64,000 bases of DNA. It comes from Neocallimastix lanati (nom. inval.) (Eukaryota > Neocallimastigomycota > Neocallimastigomycetes > Neocallimastigales > Neocallimastigaceae). A model generated the notes under the pieces. It did not search any database, had not been told where the DNA came from, and worked only from the letters and a program-made list of their open reading frames with translations. The stretch spans positions 50,499-114,498 of the forward strand of contig JACVTC010000237.1 in NCBI GenBank assembly GCA_016946835.1. Reading direction: 5' to 3'. This document shows, piece after piece, positions 22,500 through 33,742 of this stretch (its first letter is position 1; each line of letters begins with the position of its first letter). Both the position numbers and the translations under genes were made by a program.

Positions 22500-23496
22500 T
22501 TTCTTTTTCTATGAAAAATTGCAAAATTTCTACGATTATTATATTTAATTTTAAAATTATTTCTTCTCCGTTTGAAAATTATTCTTCTTTTATTATTATT
22601 TTTATCATCTCTTCTATTTTTACAGTCATAAAAGAAATGGCCCCATTTACCACAGTAATTACATCTACCATTTTTAGTCTTTTTAGTAAATGTTTTTATT
22701 TTAGTAAGTTTTTTCTTATTTGTATTAATGTTAGTATTATTTTTTATTGAAAATATATTTTTATTATTTTAATTATTTGTTAAAGATTCTTTTAAGTTCG
22801 AAGAGATGATTTCTGGCAATACATACTTAACATATTCACTACATTTATTCCAATTATTTTTAAATTGGAACACATTAATCCAACGGAGTTCTTCTGGGAT
22901 GCTTCTGTTAAAGATGCCTACTTTAACACTTGATTCAATGTAATTATCTATTTTCTCGAGTTCATCAATAGTGTTCTGTAGTTCAGCAATAAATATATTA
23001 ATGTCCACTTCTGGGTTATACTTCAAATTATTGAGCTTATTTTTAAGTTCTAATTTACGTGTGTTGATGTTTTTGGTAAAAGATCTTTTTATAATCTTCC
23101 ACAATTCAAAGGCGGTTTTATTTGCACAATGTCTTGGGTTTTTTCTCCAATACTGTTTAGGACGAACCATTTTGTTGTAATATCGTTATTGATATTAACC
23201 ACATTGGTGTTTTTGTAATACACCAATGTGTCATCAAATTCATCTTCGATATACTCAGATAGGTCATCTTGTATATCTCTTTTCCTTAACTTCTTAACCT
23301 TTTTTTTGGTGATATAACCAACTAGGTTGTTAACTGATAATAGATGAAAGATTTTGGTTCTCCATCTATTATAGTTTTCAGTATTTAATTCAACTACTCT
23401 GTTAAAATTTTTAGAGTAGTTAAATTTAATTGTTGGCTTGATGTCAATGGGTTTTTTAATATTAATTACTTGATTTCTATTAGTTATTCTAGCCAT
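22500..23496 (-). pseudogene. Gag of element B
   Basis: Start ATG at 23496 (MARITNRNQ). Two overlapping frames (23089-23496 and 22769-23170) are joined by a frameshift near 23130. They contain FNYSKNFNRVVELN, KRDIQDDLSEYIEDEFDD, DINIFIAELQNTIDELEKID and GIFNRSIPEELRWINVFQ. A zinc-knuckle segment (CNYCGKWGHFFYDC type) is seen near 22625-22670 in a shifted frame. Confidence 0.85.
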
Positions 23497-23995
23497 TGCT
23501 GAAAGTTTTAAACGAATTAATTTATTTTATTAATAATTTTTTAATATTTTATATTATGTGAATTTTTTTTTTAAAAAAATAATTGATGAGGGATATGTTG
23601 TATGTTTGGATATTTATTTATATATATTCAATATAATAATTAAAACCTTATTCTATTTTCATTAAATAAATACAAATTGAAATATATATTGTTTAATATT
23701 TCTATGATGATTTATAATAAACTTTAATAATATATATTTTTTGATAATTGGTTAAGTTATATTTATTACTTAATAAAATAAAGGGTTACAAAATAATATA
23801 TTTCAGGAGTATGATTGGTTTCTATTTTTATCTTATTTTTAATGTAATACTTTTCATTATGTCATTTGAAATTAATTTAATTAAACATTTATGTTATTGG
23901 TTTTTTATGTTTGAAAAAGATATTTATACTTGATTTATATTTATTAATATTGAAATTATATATATATATTTTTTTTCATTTTTATTGTTAATAAG

Positions 23996-24250
23996 TGACT
24001 ACAGTATTTTCAGTTCAAATTAATTATATGACTGACTATGTCATTTTTCAGTTCATAATATAATTTGACTTACTATACTATTTTTAGAGTTCAAATTAAT
24101 TATTTGATTGACCATATGATTTTCAATTCAAATTATAATTGACTGACTATTTTATTATTTTATTTTATTATTATTTTTTTATTTTATTTCAATATAAAAT
24201 TTTATTGATTATACTATTTTTCAGTTCAAATTATAATTTGACTGACTATA
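23996..24250 (-). repeat. Leader hairpin array of element B
   Basis: On the minus strand, repeated AGTCAGTCAAATTATAATTTG-type palindromes are followed by AACTGAAAAAT. Five or so units are recognisable, of variable spacing. This is the same type as in element K. Confidence 0.7.
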
Positions 24251-24561
24251 ATATATATGTATATTTTTATATACAATGAATGAATAATGATATTATTAAA
24301 TTGTATTAATCCCTCATTAATTTATTTTTAAAAATATTTTTGATAATATATTTTGATTCGATTATTATGAAAATGACAAAATTAATTATATAGATTCATA
24401 ATTAATTAAATTTTTTCTTTGCTAATTCAAAATAAGATGTTTTTATTGATAAATATAAAAATGATTTTGAATATTAAAAATAAGAAAGTGTTAGTTCAAT
24501 TTATTTATAAGATGAATATATTTATATATTTTAATTATGTAAATTATATCTTAACTTATGG

Positions 24562-24593
24562 TTAAGCTCATTTGTAGGGTGAGACTCTTAATC
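24562..24593 (-). promoter_or_regulatory. Primer-binding site of element B
   Basis: Minus strand GATTAAGAGTCTCACCCTAC directly abuts the LTR and continues with AAATGAGCTTAA, imitating the complement of the tRNA-Lys(CUU) 5' half. Confidence 0.75.
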
Positions 24594-25521
24594 TATTAAA
24601 TACCAAAAGCAAATATTGAGAAAATTAGTTATATTTTTAGAGTAGCATTTTATATATAATACTTAATATTTAATTTTATTTATCTTTTTTTTTTTTTATA
24701 ATTACAAAAGTATATATTTTTGACAAGAATACATTTTATTTCTTTTATAATTTTATTTAAATATAATAATATTCTGATTGGGTAAGTTATATTAAAGTCA
24801 TTATTAAATATTTATTTTTTTTATATTCTAACAAATTATAATTATTTCTGTTAGAAACAAAAATATAAAGATTTATAGTTATATTAATTAAAGGAGTAAT
24901 GTTATATTAATTAATATATTAGTATAAGATATGTGACCAATAGTAATAATAAGCCACATATTATGTTTACTATAAATACCATAAAAAAGTATAAAATTAT
25001 GTAGATAGACTATTCTTTATTCTAATATAATAATAAAAAAAGAGTTTCCTACTTTTAACAGATTAAGAGTCTCAATCTCACCTGATTGAGCAAGTAATAA
25101 AGTTAAGTATAAATAAATAAAATAAAATTATATTTATAGTTCATAAAATAAAAAAATAACAATATTTTATTATAACATTATTAATCTATTTTTTTTATTT
25201 TTAAAAATAACATTTTATATTTCATTATTAAAATCAAATATTATTCAATATTAAAACCATTAAAATAAAACTAAATATATATATATTATTTATTTTATTA
25301 AAAAAAAAAAATTAATTCTGGAAAGAAATGATAGGGATAAATATTCAGATAAGTTAATTTTATTATTTTATAAATTAAAAGATAAAAGATAATTATAATA
25401 ATTAAAATGTAAAAACATATAAAAACATATTGAAAATTGAGAACATTTTAAAAAAAAAAAAAAATAAAAAAATAATAATAATAATAATAATAATAATATA
25501 AAATTAAAGTAATTTAATAAA

Positions 25522-25655
25522 ACGTTAAACTGAAAAAAAAATATATATAGTCAATTAACAAAACGTTAAACTGAAAATAAAATGTATAGTTAGTTAACAA
25601 AGTGTTAAACTGAAAATAAAATGTATAGTCAGTTAACAAAATGATAAACTGAAAA
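25522..25655 (+). repeat. Leader hairpin array, C/L type
   Basis: Three to four units of about 38-40 bp. Each has TCAGTTAAC or a variant, a loop, then AAACTGAAAATAAAAT. TCAGTT pairs with AACTGA. Inverse copies exist in element M (41697-41775). Confidence 0.75.
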
Positions 25656-26397
25656 TAAAAAAAAAAAAATATAATAATAAAAAAAAATTTTTACATTTTA
25701 ATTAATTTAACATAAACAAATACAATAAATATATATAAAAAAAATTTAAAATATTTAATTTTATAGTAAATATAATATACATTTAAAAATATATATATAT
25801 TATATATATATTATTAACATAATAAAAACAAGGTACAATAAAAAATTTTGTTTCCCAATATTTTACCACATTCTCAAACTTTAATATATAATAATAATAA
25901 TTTCATTATATTATTATCAATTAAAATCAAGAATATATATTATTTTTATCCCAATTAATTTATTAGTAAGAATAATATTAATTAAAGCTTTATAGATAAA
26001 ATAATAAATAAAATTTGTTCTATAAATTATATAATTATATTATACTACCAAACTTTATTTAATAACATCTTTCTAAATTCATTAATGAAAAAAATCACAT
26101 TAATAAAAAAATTCAAAATAATAAAAAAAAATTTAAAATTAATAAAAAAATTTAAAATTAATAAAAAAAAAAAAATTCAAAAATTCAAATTAATAACAAA
26201 TTCAAATTAATAAAAATATTCAAATTAATAATATCAACAATAATAAATATAATATCAATAATAAAATAATATTAATACTAATAATATATAATAATATAAT
26301 TAGAATATTAATAATTCAACATTTATTAATGAAATTATTAAAAATTATAATAATAAATAATAATATAAAAAAAAAAAAATAAATATATATTCTGACA

Positions 26398-27890
26398 TTG
26401 AAGATAATTCTATTGATAGATTTGATAATTCACGACATAACTCTTATGAAATTTATTCAAAAGAAAAAGCTAAAGCCAATGATATTAGTTTGGATTTTAG
26501 ATTCAGGTGCATCAATCAGTACTATTAATGACATAAAATTTCTTACTAACATTAAAATATGTAAAACAAAAATTTTACTAGCGAATGGTAAAGAAGTATT
26601 ATCTGAATTTTGTGGCTATTTTGTAGGATTCATTAACAATAACAAATTTATTTTAAAAATTGTATATTATTCAAGATATATTAAAAGAAACTTAATTTCA
26701 ATCAATCAATTAATTTCTCAAAATTATAAAGTAATATTCAATAATTACGACAACTCCCCACAAGCATTAATTTACAATAATAATGGAAATAGAATTTATA
26801 AATATTTATCTAATACTAAAAATATATATCAAATTTTCACTTCCAAACACCAAACAATTTTAAATTCAACAAAAAATAACGAAATCAATTATACACATTC
26901 AAATAACAAACAAGTAATAGACCTTCAGCATAGACGCCTAGGTCATTATGATATTTCTAAAATCAAAAATAAGTTAAGTAATATCAATCAAAAATTAAAT
27001 TGTCCAGTATTTATTAATTCCAAATTAAAAAATAAGTCATTTAAACCATCTACCAATAAAACTAAACAAATATTAGAATTAATATATTTAGATCTTGTAG
27101 GACCTGTTAATCCTTCAATAAATAACAATAAGTATTTCCTTACAATTTTAGATAACTATTTTAGATATGGATGAGTCATCTTCACTGTAAATAAAAATTA
27201 TGTATTTAATAAATTTATTATTTGGTATAATAAAATTTATAATTCATTAAATATAAATATCAAAGCAATTCGGTCTGATAATGGAAAGGAATTCCAAAAT
27301 AGTAAATTTCAATTTTCTGTGAAGAAAATGGAATCTATCATCAGTTTTCAGTTCCTTATAACCCTTCTCAAAATGGAAGGGTCGAAAGATTTAATGGTAT
27401 ACTTATTGCTTCTTCAAAATCACTTCTTAACGACGCTAAACTCAGTCATGATTTTTGGGAGTTTGCTGTTGATACTGCAAACTATATTCATAATCGACTT
27501 CTCCATCAAGGCATTCAAAACAAAATTTCATTTGAAGTATTTTATAATAAGCCTCTAGATTACAATACATTTAGAGTACTCGGATGTAGAGTCTATTTCT
27601 TTGTGCCAAAGGAACAAAGATCAAAATTCGACAATAATTCACATCCTTGTATTTTTCTTTGATATTGCGATCATTCTTCCACTTACAAAATTCTTGATGT
27701 TATCAATAATAAGATCATCTAATCTCGCACTGTAGAATTTATGGAAAACGAACCAGGAAATTCCTTTTTAAATCGTATTCATTCCAATAAAAAATTCAGG
27801 GAGAGCAATTGTCTAAACCGACTTAGATACAGTAATGAAATTAATGATTATAATAATAAAATAATTGACATTATCAATGAAAGAAATTGT
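26398..27890 (+). pseudogene. Protease-integrase fragment of element C
   Basis: The first open piece (26398-27174) has the protease WILDSGASISTIND, the GAG-pre-integrase zinc-binding block (RRLGHYDISKIKNKL) with one zinc-ligand Cys altered, and the integrase start LIYLDLVGPVNPS. TGA at 27172-27174 replaces the TGG found in element D. Later pieces keep SDNGKEFQ, NGRVERFNG and the FLGYGD region, but with a frameshift after about 27310 and CAA-to-TAA near 27718. It is very similar to D, so decay is recent. Confidence 0.85.
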
Positions 27891-27902
27891 CATGAAATGG
27901 TT

Positions 27903-28311
27903 CTTGACAATAAATTTAAAAATAAACACTTAAAACCTTTAAAATAAAATAAGTAAAATATTTTTATTTATATTTATTTTATTAATTATAAATTTATTAT
28001 CAAAAACACATTAATTAACTTAATAAGTTAGTGTTTAATAATAATTTTATTTTATTAATAAAAACTCAAAGTATAAAATATTTTTAGAGGAAAATCTACT
28101 CCTATTTATATAAAAATTTTGATAAATAAAATAAAGAAATTTTAATGAATTAAAAATAACCAATTAAGCTATTTTTCTTAATAAAAATAAAAATAAAATA
28201 AAAATAATAATAAAATATATTTTTTGGAAAAATAAAGGTTTCGAACTTGAGAAGTTCGATCTAAAGTCTTAGTTACTAACAACTAAGACATTATGCTAAT
28301 TTTTATGATTG
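27903..28311 (-). repeat. LTR-like relic with TATA box and tRNA-like segment
   Basis: This stretch shares layout with the LTR at 13024: a minus-strand TATA-like TATAAATAGG (28101-28110 region) and, 150 bp away, a tRNA-like block. In that block the minus strand has TAGCATAATG (A-box-like) and CAAGTTCGAAACC (B-box-like). The plus strand of the same block (28241-28265) forms the hairpin TCGAACTT-GAG-AAGTTCGA. Element O seems to begin at 28312. LTR ends are not certain. Confidence 0.4.
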
Positions 28312-28319
28312 TGATAAAG

Positions 28320-29980
28320 AATGCCCAAATAATGTTCTTTTGGTTATTCATCTTAAATGATTTATTTAACCCTTAAATAAATTATTTGATTCTTTATTCT
28401 TTTGGAACTTTCTATATTCTAATAAATTCATCTATATTCCTAATTAGTACAAATTAAATTATACTATTTAAAAAAGTGTATTTAATATTAATTCCTTATC
28501 TATATTACTTTTATTATTCTTATCTATATTTTATTATTATTAAAATCCTTATCAATATTATATAGTTTATTTTATCAATTTTCTTAATAGTTTATCAAAA
28601 TCTTATCAATAATTCTTTTATTAATATTAAACTTATCAATATTAATTATTTCTTTGGAAAATTCCAGATTAAAAATTGTATTAATGATTACTAATAAAAA
28701 AAAAAAAAAAAAAATTAAACATAAAAGAAAATAGTTATATTATTATTATATGTTTTATTATAAATATTATATTATAAATTTGATGAAATGATTATAAATT
28801 TTATATTAACAATTTAAATAATATTATTTTTCTAAACTTAGTAAAATTAAACTTTAGGATTAAATAAATATTACTAAACCACAGAATTAATTTCTGTAAA
28901 ATAAAAAAATTGTCTTTTAAAATATATAATTAAGTAGATTAGTAATAAATAATTAGTAATAGATTTATATATAAGCATTATTTATTATAAGTAAATAATA
29001 ATTATATTAACAATAAAAAAAAAAAATAATATAAAAATTATTAATAATAATTAATTTTTATTATACAAAGAAATGGCTTTACCATTTCTATTATTTTAAG
29101 AAAAAAATATAAATAACAGTAAAAAAATTGTATTTTTTTTATGTTGTAATTCTAACATTATAATTTTTAAATAAAAAAAATTTAATAAAAGAATTATAAA
29201 AATCAAATTTTAAAAAGTTATATTGTTTATTTATTTTTTTTGTTTATATTAATCTTTTATTTTTATTTTTATTATTGTTTTAATTTTATTTATAATTTTT
29301 GAATAATTTTTATAAAAACCCCGAACCAAACCAATTGATTGTAAGAATCTATAATTTTTTTTAACAAAATAATTATATTTTCTTAGTTAGGTTATAATTA
29401 ATATAACTTTTATTTAACTCATATTTCATTTATACAATTAATTATAATTAATAATTTATTTAATTATATATTAAAATTTTATTTAGTTTAATATTAAAAA
29501 TTTATTTAATCAAATAATTTTTATACATTTAAAATAATATTAAATTTATTTAATTATTCACTTAATTATTAAATTTATTAGTTTTAGTTTTCTCTCACTT
29601 ATTAAATCATAAACTAAAACACTATTCTGTATTTTATCATGTATTCTGTATTCTATCATGTATTCTGTATTGTATTAATCATGTATTTTATTATTAATGT
29701 ATTGTTTTATATTTTTTATGTAAAGTTCTATAAAATAGAACTAAATAGATTAAATTTTAAATTTTATGATCGAAATAATTTTCATTATTTTATTCTTTTA
29801 TTTTCGATCATTATATTAGATTAAGTAATCGGTTAATTAAGGTTTTTCCAATTACTTCTTAAAAGTAATCGGTTTTACTTAATTAACGCGATGATCGATA
29901 TGGATAGAATATCGATCAAAAAACTTATCTAGGTTTTTCTTCTAGTCTTTTCCTAGATAAGAGATTTGTTAAGATTAGAA
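28320..29980. other. AT-rich LTR/unknown sequence, no genes
   Basis: Apart from a poly-A run near 28690 and low-complexity TTAATT repeats, nothing is recognised. A short Phe/Ile-rich open frame at 29639-29824 looks like chance in AT-rich DNA. Confidence 0.4.
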
Positions 29981-30015
29981 CCCCTTTTGATTTTAACCTT
30001 ATTTTGACAAAAAAG

Positions 30016-30055
30016 TATAAATAAGGCTCTTGAGTTCTCTTTGAGAAATCAAGAG
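30016..30055 (+). promoter_or_regulatory. TATA box and conserved 29-nt hairpin, probable LTR promoter of O
   Basis: TATAAATA at 30016-30023 is followed four bases later by the palindrome 30027-30055 (CTCTTGA...TCAAGAG with inner TTCTC/GAGAA). This palindrome is also in both LTRs of P. In an LTR, a TATA box followed by a shared hairpin marks the U3/R transition. Confidence 0.6.
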
Positions 30056-30671
30056 TTATTATTATAACAATTATAATATAATAATAATAACAATAAGTTT
30101 TAACATTTAAAATTTTTAATAAATAATAAAACAAATTATTTTAAGAAAACAAATTTTATAATTAAAACTTTTCCTTATCAATTTTAGTGTTTCGTCTATT
30201 ATAATTCGTTATAATAAACTCGATAATTAAAAAGAACCATAGGTAAGTATGATTCTTTTCTAAACCTTTAATATTAGCAGTCAGAGCTAATATTAATGAT
30301 TAATAATTTAATTATAATTTTTTAATTAAATTATTACATTGATGAAAGATGAAATTTAAAATTTAAAATTAATTAATAAACTAAAATTAATTGTTAAGAT
30401 TTTGATATAATTTATAATTTAAATTTAAATAAAATAATATGTTTTAATAAAAATATTCACTAAGTCGATATGTCTATATAGTAATATACTATATAGATAT
30501 ATAATAATAATAATAAATATTTAAATGTTTAGTTTAATAAAAATTTATTTATAATAAACTTTGATAATTAGAATTATCAAATTAATTTGATTTTAAATTT
30601 ATTGATTTTATTTAATAATAAAATATCTATAATATATTACTATTAAGGTAATTTTACAATAACCTTACAAA

Positions 30672-30717
30672 GAACATAAAAGATAGATTTTTACATCTTT
30701 CTTTTATACTTTGTAAG
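30672..30717. other. Inverted repeat, TTACAAAG...CTTTGTAA
   Basis: An imperfect hairpin about 46 nt long with stems TTACAAAG/CTTTGTAA and AAAGAT/ATCTTT. It resembles the terminal hairpin at the start of the P LTR (13625-13680). Confidence 0.45.
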
Positions 30718-31792
30718 TTACATAATAATAATATTTAATTATAAGATAATAATAATATAAATAATAATAAAATATAAGGATAAATTTAATTATATAATTA
30801 ATTTGAATAATTGAATTTAATATAGATATGTTGTAAACATATATAAAAACATGATATAAATAAAATACACTTGACGTCAAATGTATCATTGAAATTAATT
30901 ATTAATAAAAACCTTATTTATTAATATTGTAAGGATTATTAGGCCTAAGATAACCCTTTAAATATTAAACAAGAATTTATATTAATTATTAATTATTTAA
31001 ATATATATATTATTTATAATTAAATAAATAATATTTTTAATTATTGAAATGTAAATAACTGAAATTAAGATTTCAATTCAGTTATAATTTCAACATTAAT
31101 AATTTATAATAATAATTTACTAAACTATAAAATTATAAATAATTATTATAAAAAGTTAGTATTTTCAAATAAAATTTTAAGATTAATAAAAGAACAATGT
31201 AAATTTAAATAATTAATATAGAAATTAAATTTAAATAATTTTATTATGTAAAATATATTTTATTACATAAATATTTGTTATTATTTGATATAATTAGTAA
31301 ATAGTTATTTTATTTTAAAGACTTAAAACTAATTCTTTTTTTTTAAAATAGAAAATAAGACTTTAAATAGAATTAAAATAGTAATACTTTTTCTTTTTTT
31401 AATATTTCTAAAAGATATAAATAGTAATTAAATTAGATAGTTAATTATATAGTTTAATCTTAACGAAAATTATAAAAACATGTAATAATTCTTATTTAAA
31501 AGAACAACATTTTTGTTAACATTTTTGTTTATCAAAACTTGTTCAATAAATACTTATTTTATCTTATTTAAATTTAAAAGTATTTATTTAATATTATAAA
31601 TTTAAAATTTAATAAAAATTAATATTTAAAAATTAAATAAAATTTATGTATTAAAATAACTTCATTGTTTCTAATAAATCAATTTTAAAAAGTTTTATAA
31701 TAAAATATATTTTAATTATCTTAAAATTTATAACTTTGATAAAGAGTTATTAATAAACTAAAGTAAGTTATTAATAATTTCTTATCAAATTT

Positions 31793-31808
31793 TGGTGGAG
31801 AATCCTAA
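31793..31808 (+). promoter_or_regulatory. Putative primer-binding site of element O
   Basis: TGGTGGAGAATCC lies five bases after the proposed LTR end TTTCTTATCA. TGG at the start suits pairing with a tRNA 3' CCA end, unlike the half-tRNA sites of the copia elements. Confidence 0.5.
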
Positions 31809-32567
31809 AAAACGGCCGGTGAAGGTTATGTATTATTTTCAAATAGTGGTAAGATATTTGAAAATTAATTATATGAAATAAAGTTAATATAAAATTTACT
31901 GTTATAGTTTAAATCTAACTAAAATAACTATAAACTAAAAATTAAATTTAACGATCTAAATATATTGAAATACATTATTGAAATATATTTAGTAAATTAC
32001 TACACATATTAATTAATAGAAAATAATTATATTGTTAAAATATAATAGTATAATATTATATAATATATTAAAAAAAAAAATAAAAAAAAAAAAAAAAATA
32101 TAAAATTAATTTTATAATAAATATTATAAATAAATTAAAAATATTCTATTCAAAAATTGAAAATATATATATAGAATAAATATATATAAATAATATAATA
32201 GTAAATATCAAAATAATTAAATAAAAATAGTTAAAAAAAAAAAAAAAAAAAAAAAAGTATATATATATAATAATATTAAAATAATATAATAATATTTAAA
32301 ATAATTTAAAATAATTTAAAATAATTTATAATAATATTTAAATAATTTAAAATAACTTAAAATAATTTAAAATAATATTTAAAGTAACTTAAAATAATAA
32401 TTCAAAACAATTTAAAATAATTTAAAATAAAATAAATATAAAATATATAGATAATATATAGAAAGTATAAAGTAACATATATAATACTTATTACATAAAT
32501 ATAATAATTAACTAATAAACTAATAAATATAATATAATAATAATAATATAAAATTAAATATAAATTC

Positions 32568-32611
<44 letters not shown>

Positions 32612-32719
32612 TAATTCATCATTAGAATAATAATAGTATTAATAATAATTAAAATAATAATAGAAAATCACATATTTATATATATATATAAAAATAATAA
32701 TAATAATAATTTTTAAGAA
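31809..32719 (+). other. Leader of element O
   Basis: Non-coding, with long A and AATTTAAAAT runs. No hairpin array of the copia type is seen. An A run ends near 32600, about 120 bp before the gag start. Confidence 0.5.
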
Positions 32720-33742
32720 ATGGAAAGTCAAACAAAAATTATTACATTCAACAGACTCCCAATATTGGGCAATTCTAAGGTTTCATTTGACCAGTGGAAG
32801 TTCTCCTTCGACCACTGGTGTAAGACGTTTAAAGTAACTGAAGAATCTGAAAAAGTAGATTACCTTTTTGCAGTTACTGATAAAACCGCACGTACCATAG
32901 TCTATAATTCTTTAAATAAAAAGAATCCCGATAGTTACGATACAATACTTAGTAATTTAGGAAAGCATTTTAAAAGATCTACGTCAAAAAATTCAAGAAT
33001 ATTAGAACTATCATCCATCACTATTAAAAAGGATGAGAGCATATCTGATTTCGACCTAAGATTTTCTGAACTTTTAAACCTAGTTAATAAAACAGTTAAT
33101 GTTTCTGAAGTCATAACAACTTCATATTACATAAACGCATTTAGAAATTGGCCAAGAATCTATGAGAGTCTAATGGAGGAAGAACCTACCACTTTAGAAG
33201 AAGCAATGAAGATTACAACAAAGAAAGAAAAGATTTTAAATCTACTCAAGGAAAACAAAGAAAATAAAGAAAGAGGATCTAGTTCTAATTCAAAAGGAAA
33301 ATCTACTAATAATAACAAGAAACAAGAATCTTATCAAAATACTAGTTACAACAAAAATCCTACAAGATATGTTCAACAAATTAATAATAATAGTAGATAC
33401 ACTCAACAAATTAATAATAATAGTAGATACGCTCAACAAAATGATAATAACAATGGAAATCTAGATAAATACTCTAATTATTATAACAATCAAAATAGAA
33501 ATTATTCTAATTATAATAATTACAATAGACAATATACAAATGAATATAAAAACCAAAAACAACCAAATGAAATCCATAATAATTATAAGAATAAATTAAA
33601 TGATAATGAAATGGATGAATTAACAAAAAAGTTATCGGAATTAAAAATTAATTTTTGTGTTAATTGCCTAAGAGTTGGTCATGATAAAGGAGATTGTCCT
33701 GAAGAAGAAACCCAAGAAATGAATGAAAAACATTTAAATTAA
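32720..33742 (+). CDS. Ty3/gypsy-type Gag, intact
   Basis: A 340-residue structural protein that would assemble the virus-like particle. Residues 1-180 form a retrotransposon Gag capsid-like domain (SFDQWKFSFDHWC, LGKHFKRSTSKNSRILELSS, SISDFDLRFSELLNLVNKT). Residues 190-300 are Asn/Tyr-rich with three 9-residue repeats ending NNNSRY. A CCHC zinc knuckle (C-x2-C-x4-H-x4-C, residues about 317-330, CVNCLRVGHDKGDC) binds RNA. The ATG at 32720 follows AAGAA. The frame has no internal stop and ends TAA at 33740-33742, overlapping the pol frame by 16 nt. Codon use is less AT-extreme than the surroundings, suggesting recent constraint. Confidence 0.85.
   Translation: MESQTKIITFNRLPILGNSKVSFDQWKFSFDHWCKTFKVTEESEKVDYLFAVTDKTARTIVYNSLNKKNPDSYDTILSNLGKHFKRSTSKNSRILELSSITIKKDESISDFDLRFSELLNLVNKTVNVSEVITTSYYINAFRNWPRIYESLMEEEPTTLEEAMKITTKKEKILNLLKENKENKERGSSSNSKGKSTNNNKKQESYQNTSYNKNPTRYVQQINNNSRYTQQINNNSRYAQQNDNNNGNLDKYSNYYNNQNRNYSNYNNYNRQYTNEYKNQKQPNEIHNNYKNKLNDNEMDELTKKLSELKINFCVNCLRVGHDKGDCPEEETQEMNEKHLN

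Larger units (their letters stand above)
18584..24833 (-). mobile_element. Full-length Ty1/copia element B, decayed
   Basis: A 6250-bp unit with LTRs of 237 bp (18584-18820) and 240 bp (24594-24833), flanked by the duplication AATTA (18579-18583, 24834-24838). Minus-strand order: 5' LTR, primer-binding site (24562-24593), leader with hairpin array, gag, protease, integrase, Asn-rich linker, RT, RNase H, polypurine tract (TTTTAGGAGGAA at 18821-18832), 3' LTR. Many stops and frameshifts mean it is not autonomous. Confidence 0.9.
24849..27890 (+). mobile_element. Ty1/copia relic C, 3'-truncated
   Basis: A 212-bp L-type LTR (24849-25060) is followed by a primer-binding site (25061-25094), a leader matching element L but including a hairpin array (25522-25655), and then, without gag, a protease-integrase segment almost identical to element D. 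No 3' LTR is found. Homology to D ends near 27890. The L-type LTR with a D-type pol suggests either recombination between families or a rearranged junction near 26390. Confidence 0.75.

Noticed and set aside
25482-25498. AAT microsatellite as a functional element
   Set aside because: Simple triplet repeats are common in this AT-rich DNA and show nothing specific.
29639-29824. Short Phe/Ile/Tyr-rich open frame
   Set aside because: Low-complexity AT-rich composition with repeated TATTCTGTATT; no domain or context.
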